A program made the position numbers and the translations under genes. DNA of 40,064 nucleotides, taken from contig NZ_PPPT01000035.1 of the NCBI RefSeq assembly GCF_006483445.1, positions 1-40,064 on the forward strand. Direction: 5' to 3'. The notes beneath the pieces were generated by a model. The model saw only the letters and a program-made list of their open reading frames with translations, did not search any database and was not told the origin of the DNA. Shown here piece after piece: positions 34,379 through 40,064 of this stretch (the stretch's first letter is position 1; the number at the start of each line of letters is the position of its first letter). The stretch is from Bradyrhizobium guangdongense (GTDB lineage: Bacteria; Pseudomonadota; Alphaproteobacteria; Rhizobiales; Xanthobacteraceae).

Positions 34379-37300
34379 GTGCTTTCAGACGTTCTCAAGC
34401 GCAAGGACATTTATAACTACTTCAGCCGTTCGGCGATGGAGAAAGGGCTCGCCTACCAGGCGCAGCGACGCGTCTCGAAGCTCCAGGTCAGCGACGACCT
34501 GACACATGTCAGCGCCCGGGTCCGCGGCAGCGGATCCAATGTCTATCAGGTCGACGTTGCGCTGAAGTTCGGTGCCGATCGGCTGACCGATCTCGACGGC
34601 GATTGCAGTTGTCCCATGGAGTACAATTGCAAGCACGTCGCAGCGACCGTGATCGACGCCTTGAGCGGCCCGGCGCTCGAGACTCCGTCGTCCACGCCGA
34701 CAGCCGGAAGGGCCGGGACAGGCAATGCCGCCGCGCCTTCGGCTCCGCCGGTCCTCTCCGTCGAGGTGCAAAGCTGGATCGAGGATGTCGGGCGTTCGGT
34801 GCGAAGCGGTGACGTTGCCCCGGATGGCGGCCAGCGACTGCTGTATTGCCTGGAGCCGTCGGATGAGGCGATGCCCAGTGTGGCCGTATCCTTGCGCTCG
34901 GTCCGGGTCAATAAGGGTGGGTATGCGGATAATTACGCCACGCCGAGCCTGTACGATTTCAAGCCGGATCGGCCGCCGAAATATTTCGACGAGACCGACG
35001 TCGATCTTCTCACCCAGATCACGAGCCGAATTCGCGCCTACTATTCCCAGGGGCCGTATCCAGAGGAATTGTTGAAGCGGATTGTCGCAACGGGTCGCGC
35101 GTTCTGGCGCGATCACAAGCGCAAGCCGCTCAGTTGGGCGGACGCGCGCGAGGGCCGGATCGAATGGCAGCAGGCCGGCAGGCGCGGCGTCGCGCCCAGC
35201 CTCATCGTATCAGGAGCGGTCGCGCTCAACGCCGAGCCGCCGGTCTATGTCGATGAAGCAGCCGGGCTGATCGGACCGGTGCAATTGGGCCTGCCGCCGC
35301 GCCTGGCCCGCCAGTTCCTGTCGGCGCCCGCCATCCCCCGCGCGCAGCTCGAAGAGGTCTCGCGCCGCCTCGGCCAGAAATTGCCGGAGCTGCATCATGG
35401 GCTTTTACCCGTGCCGCCGCAGGCCGCAGTCCGGATCGAGGAGGATCCGCGCCCGGTGCTGCGGCTCAAGCGCGGACAGGTGATCTACTATTATTATCGC
35501 AGCAAGGAAGAGCAGCCGCTTGGGCCCGTGGCAGTCGCCAGCCTCGGCTTCCGCTACGGTCCGTTCGATATCGACCCGACGCAGCGGGCGAGCCGGCTGG
35601 AGTTGTTTCAGGCCGGGCAGGTGTTTGCCATCACGCGACGGCAGGCCAAGGAAAGGCAGGCGCGCAAGCGGCTGGAGGATTTCGGCCTTCATGACGCAAG
35701 GAGAGTCGTGCCGGGGCTCGATTTCCGGCATGCCCAGGACTTCACGCTCAGCGATCAGGGCGACTGGTACGGCTTTGTCGGTCAGCATGCCGAACGGCTC
35801 AGGTCGGAAGGTTTCGAGATTCTGATCGACGACGATTTTCCGTTCCGGCTGGCGAAGTCGTCGGGCGACTTCGACGCGGAGCTGCAATCGAGCGGGATCG
35901 ACTGGTTCGAGCTGGCGGTGGGGATCGAGATCGACGGCGAGCGATACGACCTCGCGCCTGACGTGGCCGCATTGGTGTCGGCGCCCGACTTCAAGCCGGA
36001 CCGGTTGAAGCAACTGGCCGACAAAGGCGAGCGATTCTACCTGCCGCTGGCCGACGGCCGTCACCTTGCAATCGCCGCCAATCGCTTTCTTCCGCTCGTG
36101 CTGGCGCTGCATGGCCTGCATGTGAGTGGCGTCTACTCCGGAGCATCGGAGAAGATCAGGCTGGGGCGCGCCGATGTCCTTCCGCTGCTCGGGGTGGAGG
36201 ACGAAAACTTTGCGTTTCGAGGGGCCGACAATCTCCGTCGCCTTGCCGGGCTGCTTCAGGTGCGCGGGTTGAGCGCTCCGGACCTGCCGCCGAGCTTTCG
36301 CGCCACGCTTCGACCCTATCAGGCGCAGGGCGTGGCCTGGCTCGAGTTGCTGCGCGAGAGTGGATTGGGCGGCGTCCTGGCCGACGACATGGGGCTGGGC
36401 AAGACGGTCCAGATTCTCGCATTGATCGCGCTGGAGAAGCAGCGGGGCCGCCTCGCGAACCCCGTTCTGGTCGTCGCGCCGACCAGCCTGATGACGAACT
36501 GGTCCGCCGAAGCGCAGAAGTTCGCACCGGACTTGAAGGTGCTCGTGCTGCAGGGGCTCGAGCGCAGGCAGAAGTTTCCTTCCATTGCCGAGCATGACCT
36601 GGTTCTGACGACCTATCCCCTGATCGCACGGGATCGCGAGGTGCTGCTCTCGAGGGAATGGCACATGGCGGTACTCGACGAAGCGCAGACGGTCAAGAAC
36701 CCCGACGCCACCACCACCCGCGCGCTGCGGGAGATCAAGGCGGGACACCGCTTCTGTCTCACGGGGACGCCGATGGAAAACCATCTCGGCGAGCTCTGGT
36801 CGATCATGAGCTTCGCAAATCCCGGCTTTCTGGGCGACAAGGCGGCGTTCTCGCGCCAGTGGCGCGGGCCGATCGAAAAACGCGGCGACAAGGTTCGGGC
36901 GGCTGCGCTGGCGCGGCGCGTCAAGCCGTTCCTGCTGCGCCGGACCAAGTCCGAAGTGGCCACCGAACTGCCCGCCAAGAGCGAGATCCTGGAGACGATC
37001 GTGCTGGAAGGGCCGCAGCGCGATCTCTACGATTCGATCCGGTTGTCGATGTCGCGCAAGGTCCGCGAGGCCATCGAAAAACGCGGTCTTGCCAAGAGTC
37101 ACATCGTGGTGCTCGAAGCCTTGCTGAGGATGCGGCAGGCCTGCTGCGATCCGGCGCTGCTGAAGCTGAGCGATGGTGTGGAACGGCCATCGGCCAAGCT
37201 CGAGCGCCTGATCGAGATGGTCGCCGAGCTGTTGAGCGAAGGGCGCAAGATCATCGTCTTCTCGCAGTTCACCTCCATGCTCGACCTGATCCGGCGGCGT

Positions 37301-37696
37301 TTCGACGCCGATGGCCTGCGTTACAGCCTCCTGACCGGCGAAACCAGGGATCGCAAGGCGGCTATCGACGCCTTTCAGAACGGCGCGACGGAGATATTCC
37401 TGATCAGCCTCAAGGCAGGTGGCGTCGGCCTCAATCTGACGGCCGCGGACACCGTCGTCATCTTCGATCCCTGGTGGAATCCCGCCGTCGAGGAGCAGGC
37501 GATCGACCGTGCCCACCGGATCGGACAGGACAAGGCCGTCTTCGTCTACAGGCTCGTCGCCGCCGGCACGATCGAGGAAAAGATGGACGAGCTCAAGGCC
37601 AGAAAGCGCGCGCTCGCCGACAGCCTGTTCGATCGCGACGGACGCATCGCCTCGGCGCTGACCGAGGAGGATGTGAGGGCCTTGTTCGAGACCTGA
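34379..37696 (+). CDS. SWIM zinc-finger SNF2-family helicase
   Basis: A 1105-residue Swi2/Snf2 ATPase. A SWIM zinc finger lies near the N-terminus (Cys76, Cys78, Cys84, His86 in CSCPMEYNCKHVA). A long middle region (residues 100-630) of the kind found in bacterial SNF2 proteins follows. The motor starts near 641 (LRPYQAQGVAWLELL), with ADDMGLGKTVQ (Walker A), VVAPTSLMTNW, VLDEAQTVKNP (DEAQ box) and LTGTPMENHLGELWSI. The second lobe has KIIVFSQFTSMLDLI, SLKAGGVGLNLTAAD, DPWWNPAVEEQAIDRAHRIGQ. Such proteins translocate on double-stranded DNA and may remodel nucleoid or polymerase complexes. The GTG at 34379 is the first codon that includes the N-terminal helix. Confidence 0.92.
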   Translation: MLSDVLKRKDIYNYFSRSAMEKGLAYQAQRRVSKLQVSDDLTHVSARVRGSGSNVYQVDVALKFGADRLTDLDGDCSCPMEYNCKHVAATVIDALSGPALETPSSTPTAGRAGTGNAAAPSAPPVLSVEVQSWIEDVGRSVRSGDVAPDGGQRLLYCLEPSDEAMPSVAVSLRSVRVNKGGYADNYATPSLYDFKPDRPPKYFDETDVDLLTQITSRIRAYYSQGPYPEELLKRIVATGRAFWRDHKRKPLSWADAREGRIEWQQAGRRGVAPSLIVSGAVALNAEPPVYVDEAAGLIGPVQLGLPPRLARQFLSAPAIPRAQLEEVSRRLGQKLPELHHGLLPVPPQAAVRIEEDPRPVLRLKRGQVIYYYYRSKEEQPLGPVAVASLGFRYGPFDIDPTQRASRLELFQAGQVFAITRRQAKERQARKRLEDFGLHDARRVVPGLDFRHAQDFTLSDQGDWYGFVGQHAERLRSEGFEILIDDDFPFRLAKSSGDFDAELQSSGIDWFELAVGIEIDGERYDLAPDVAALVSAPDFKPDRLKQLADKGERFYLPLADGRHLAIAANRFLPLVLALHGLHVSGVYSGASEKIRLGRADVLPLLGVEDENFAFRGADNLRRLAGLLQVRGLSAPDLPPSFRATLRPYQAQGVAWLELLRESGLGGVLADDMGLGKTVQILALIALEKQRGRLANPVLVVAPTSLMTNWSAEAQKFAPDLKVLVLQGLERRQKFPSIAEHDLVLTTYPLIARDREVLLSREWHMAVLDEAQTVKNPDATTTRALREIKAGHRFCLTGTPMENHLGELWSIMSFANPGFLGDKAAFSRQWRGPIEKRGDKVRAAALARRVKPFLLRRTKSEVATELPAKSEILETIVLEGPQRDLYDSIRLSMSRKVREAIEKRGLAKSHIVVLEALLRMRQACCDPALLKLSDGVERPSAKLERLIEMVAELLSEGRKIIVFSQFTSMLDLIRRRFDADGLRYSLLTGETRDRKAAIDAFQNGATEIFLISLKAGGVGLNLTAADTVVIFDPWWNPAVEEQAIDRAHRIGQDKAVFVYRLVAAGTIEEKMDELKARKRALADSLFDRDGRIASALTEEDVRALFET

Positions 37697-37700
37697 GAAA

Positions 37701-37759
37701 GCGCCGGGCAGCGACCGCGACCCGGCGGTCGGGATAGCGGAGGATCGGCGGATGGTCCT
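37701..37759 (-). pseudogene. Relic of a second deformylase gene start
   Basis: On the minus strand these 59 bases align with the first 60 or so of the deformylase-like gene at 34187. There are 20 identical bases in a row (37722-37741 against 34149-34168), one missing base, and AGG in place of ATG. The predicted peptide, after correction, would read like TIRRILRYPDRRVAVAAR. It is non-functional and lies just after the SNF2 gene. Confidence 0.65.
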
Positions 37760-37777
37760 GCTCGGATTCGCCAGGCC

Positions 37778-38182
37778 TCAATGAGTGACAAAAGGTGCTG
37801 CCAGAACGGCGAGCATGCCAAAGCTGGCGATGTTCCAGAACAGGGAGCGGACCAGCGGGACGCCGGATATGTAGAGGGCGGAGTAGCCGATGCGCCCGCC
37901 GAGATAGGCGATCGATCCCCAATAGGTCAGCCCGTTGTGAACGCCTGCGACGTGCGCGATCAGGATCGCGGCGACGAAGAACGGAAACGTCTCCATGTAG
38001 TTGCGGAAATTCCGGTTGATGCGGCCGGGAATGGGTTTGAGCGGCGGCATCTCGACGTCGCGCGGGCTCGCCGCCCATCTGAGCCCGTACTGCAAATTGG
38101 AGCTTTGCGCGGCGGCGACGAGCTGAACGAAGCCCCAAACGATGGCGGCTGCCAGCATCGAAAGTTCGAAGTCGATCCCCAT
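37778..38182 (-). CDS. MAPEG family membrane protein
   Basis: A 134-residue four-helix membrane protein. Helix 1 is LSMLAAAIVWGFVQLVAAAQ. The family core RINRNFRNYMETFPFFVAAILIAHVAG has the conserved Asn and Glu of helix 2. SIAYLGGRIGYSALYISGVPLVRSLFWNIASFGMLAVL forms helices 3 and 4. This subgroup occurs widely in proteobacteria without a known substrate. The ATG at 38182 has AAGGAA upstream. It is only distantly similar to the MAPEG protein at 23213. Confidence 0.88.
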   Translation of the reverse strand: MGIDFELSMLAAAIVWGFVQLVAAAQSSNLQYGLRWAASPRDVEMPPLKPIPGRINRNFRNYMETFPFFVAAILIAHVAGVHNGLTYWGSIAYLGGRIGYSALYISGVPLVRSLFWNIASFGMLAVLAAPFVTH

Positions 38183-38770
38183 CCCGTGTTCCTTCGATTG
38201 GAGGCGCGGCCAGCCCGTCACCCCCGGCTTGCCGCGCCAGCCCGATCAAATCTCAGCGCGCGGCAAATTGCGACATCAAATGACCAGGGGCCGGGCGTAG
38301 CGTGCGCGTGCAGACGGCGGTCGGCGATGTCAGAAACGTCGTGCGTGATTCTGCAGCTTTGTGCTTCGGCTGACGGGTCGGCGTGCATTTCCTGGCGCCG
38401 ATCGGCAAGGAAACGCCTCGGCCGCGTCACGCGCGATGAATGGCTCGCGCGCGCACGGCGGCCCGGCAGAATTATCGGCGATCTCCAAGCAACATCAGGA
38501 GCTTCGCGGCGTTCGGCCTGCACGCTCCCGGTCGAGCCGGTCGATTCACGCCCGCTACTGTGCATGGGGTTGTTTTCGACGCAATATTCGAGCAGACCGG
38601 AACCAAGGCAAAAATTCGCTTTACACGAAACACGGAATATCGTATGGAATAGTTATTCCTGGCCTGCGGTGGCCAGGGCCCAAATTTTTCCGCTTTGCGT
38701 CCATCCCGATGTCGGCCGCGGCAGTTCCCGTTCGTCTTATCCCCGGAGAGACCTCACGGGAGAGAAGAAC
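38183..38770. other. Non-coding gap upstream of the MFS gene
   Basis: 588 bp without a gene I can support. Open frames exist on both strands, but their products are Arg/Ala/Ser-rich with no recognisable fold, as expected for shadows in GC-rich DNA. The only signals seen are the promoter-like pair at 38620-38648 and a GGGAGAG ribosome-binding site before the ATG at 38771. Confidence 0.5.
38620..38648 (+). promoter_or_regulatory. Possible promoter of the MFS transporter gene
   Basis: TTTACA (38620-38625), a 17-bp spacer and TATGGA (38643-38648) in an A/T-rich patch about 125 bp before the start codon. GGAATA occurs twice around the -10. The score is modest. Confidence 0.4.
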
Positions 38771-39991
38771 ATGACCCCCTCCAACTATCGCTGGGTGATC
38801 GTCGCCGCCGGCGGCCTGCTCGGCTGTGTCGCCATCGGCGGCATGTTTTCGCTGCCAGTGTTCCTGCAGCCGATCGCAAAGGACACCGGCTGGTCGGTGA
38901 CCGGCATCTCCAGCGCGATGACGATCGGCTTTCTGGCGATGGCCTTCACCAGCATGGCCTGGGGCACGCTGACCGACCGCTTTGGCCCGCTGCCCGTGGT
39001 GTTGACGGGCTCGACGGTGCTGAGCGTGAGCCTGTTCCTGGCGAGCCACGCGACCTCGCTGATCGCCTTCCAGTTCGTGTTCGGCCTTCTGGTCGGTGCC
39101 TCCTGCGCCGCGATCTTTGCGCCGATGATGGCGACCGTCACCGGCTGGTTCGACACGCAGCGGGGACTGGCGGTCTCGCTGGTGTCGGCCGGGATGGGCG
39201 TTGCGCCGATGACGATGGCGCCGCTCGCGGCCTGGCTGGTCGAGCACCATGACTGGCGGACCTCGATGCAGATCGTGTCGCTGGTGGTCGGCGCCATCAT
39301 GATCCCGGTCTCGCTGCTGGTGCGCCGTGCGCCGGCGCTCGCGGCTGCCCAAGCAGCGCCCGTCGGTGGTGGCGGGTCGCAAGCCGAGATGTCGGTCGGG
39401 GAGGCGCTGCGCTCGCCGCAATTCTTCATTCTGCTTGCGACCAACTTTTTCTGCTGCGCGACGCATTCCGGCCCGATCATCCACACCGTCAGCTACGCCG
39501 TGAGCTGCGGCATCCCGCTGATCGCCGCCGTGACGATCTACAGCGTCGAGGGCTTTGCCGGCCTGTTTGGCCGCATCGGCTTCGGCCTGCTCGGCGACCG
39601 CTTCGGTGCCAAGCGCGTGCTGGTCACGGGTCTCCTGCTGCAGGCCTTTGGCGCGCTGTCCTACGTCTTCGCGCGCGAGCTCGTGATGTTCTATTCGGTC
39701 GCGGCCGTGTTCGGCTTCATCTATGCCGGCACCATGCCGCTCTATGCCGTGCTGGTGCGCGAAAACTTCCCGCTCAAGATGATGGGCACCGTGATCGGCG
39801 GCACGGCGATGGCCGGCAGCCTCGGCATGGCGACGGGACCGCTCGCCGGCGGCCTGATCTACGATGCGTTCTCGAGCTACGCCTGGCTCTATATCGGCTC
39901 CTGGGCGATGGGCCTCGGCGCGTTCCTGATGGCGATGACGTTCAGGCCGTTTGCGAAGCCGCAGCCTCAGCCAGTGGCGGCAACGGCGTGA
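38771..39991 (+). CDS. MFS transporter, monocarboxylate/oxalate-formate type
   Basis: A 406-residue, 12-helix major facilitator. The N-terminal NYRWVIVAAGGLLGCVAIGGMFSLPVFLQPIAKDTGWSVTGIS is typical of the OFA/MCT-like group that carries organic acids. GTLTDRFGPLPVV is motif A between helices 2 and 3, FQFVFGLLVGASCAAIFAPMM lies in helix 4, and IGFGLLGDRFGAKRVLV is the second-half motif A. The ATG at 38771 has GGGAGAG upstream; the frame is open far upstream through the MAPEG region, but that part is not protein-like. The substrate is unknown. A palindromic repeat begins 9 bp after the stop. Confidence 0.9.
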   Translation: MTPSNYRWVIVAAGGLLGCVAIGGMFSLPVFLQPIAKDTGWSVTGISSAMTIGFLAMAFTSMAWGTLTDRFGPLPVVLTGSTVLSVSLFLASHATSLIAFQFVFGLLVGASCAAIFAPMMATVTGWFDTQRGLAVSLVSAGMGVAPMTMAPLAAWLVEHHDWRTSMQIVSLVVGAIMIPVSLLVRRAPALAAAQAAPVGGGGSQAEMSVGEALRSPQFFILLATNFFCCATHSGPIIHTVSYAVSCGIPLIAAVTIYSVEGFAGLFGRIGFGLLGDRFGAKRVLVTGLLLQAFGALSYVFARELVMFYSVAAVFGFIYAGTMPLYAVLVRENFPLKMMGTVIGGTAMAGSLGMATGPLAGGLIYDAFSSYAWLYIGSWAMGLGAFLMAMTFRPFAKPQPQPVAATA

Positions 39992-39999
39992 CGGCGTTC

Positions 40000-40064
40000 G
40001 TAGCCCGTATGGAGCGAAGCGTAATACGGGTGATGCTGGTGAGATTCCCGGATTGCGCTTCGCT
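40000..40064. repeat. Dispersed palindromic element, cut by the window end
   Basis: GTAGCCCGTATGGAGCGAAG with CGTAATACGGG and the final GATTGCGCTTCGCT resemble the first part of another intergenic inverted-repeat family. The second arm lies beyond the window. Confidence 0.5.

Noticed and set aside
34385..37516. Long open frames on the minus strand opposite the SNF2 gene, up to 703 codons
   Set aside because: They are shadows of a GC-rich gene: the products are Arg/Gln/Leu/Ala-rich without domain motifs, while the plus strand has complete helicase motifs.
37781..38770. Extension of the MFS frame upstream by 330 codons
   Set aside because: That part lies opposite the MAPEG gene and in a non-coding gap, and reads as Arg/Asp/Ser-rich sequence. 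The ATG at 38771 has a ribosome-binding site and starts at the first helix.

Overview
The window looks like chromosomal DNA of a high-GC Rhizobiales bacterium, most likely Bradyrhizobium or a close relative. This rests on the alphaproteobacterial gene set (divK-pleD, an EipB/DUF1849 protein, DUF3572 coupled to a zinc-finger DinB) and on several kinds of dispersed palindromic elements between genes that resemble those I associate with Bradyrhizobium genomes. The organism is an inference from gene content, not a database match. No tRNA, rRNA, CRISPR array, integrase or transposase was seen.

Left part (1-8161): the end of an azlC gene with azlD; trmO; a minus-strand run of ridA-gdpD and a GNAT gene with a HIT gene; an EipB-like envelope protein; a second RidA-fold protein; and DUF3572-dinB. 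Centre-left (8394-17179): divK-pleD (cell-cycle signalling and c-di-GMP synthesis), an orphan molybdenum hydroxylase large subunit, ppx-rlmE, two unknown small or secreted proteins and a DHA2 exporter. Centre (17304-28336): a toxin-antitoxin locus whose toxin reading frame is broken and whose promoter carries two matched palindromes, then guaB, an MDR oxidoreductase, a metallophosphoesterase, MAPEG, an RsmB-type methyltransferase, cspA with a good promoter and long leader, a cupin, an NTF2-like protein and guaA.

Right after guaA lies the accessory region (28491-32659). It has three co-directional genes of visibly lower GC: a protein with two PD-(D/E)XK nuclease motifs, an OLD-family ATPase-TOPRIM protein, and a UvrD-like SF1 helicase whose start overlaps the previous gene by 8 bp. 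The last two have the domain order and length of the Gabija anti-phage pair GajA-GajB. The first gene is an extra nuclease that canonical Gabija lacks, so the three together may be a Gabija variant. The right edge is marked by a decayed serine hydrolase fragment.

Right end (33072-40064): a VOC protein, a peptide-deformylase-like protein that has lost two of three metal ligands, a SWIM-SNF2 helicase bracketed by that gene and by a relic of a second deformylase start, a MAPEG protein, and an MFS transporter. Two 140-bp copies of one nested palindrome lie at 26067-26206 and 33551-33690, on either side of the guaA and defence region.
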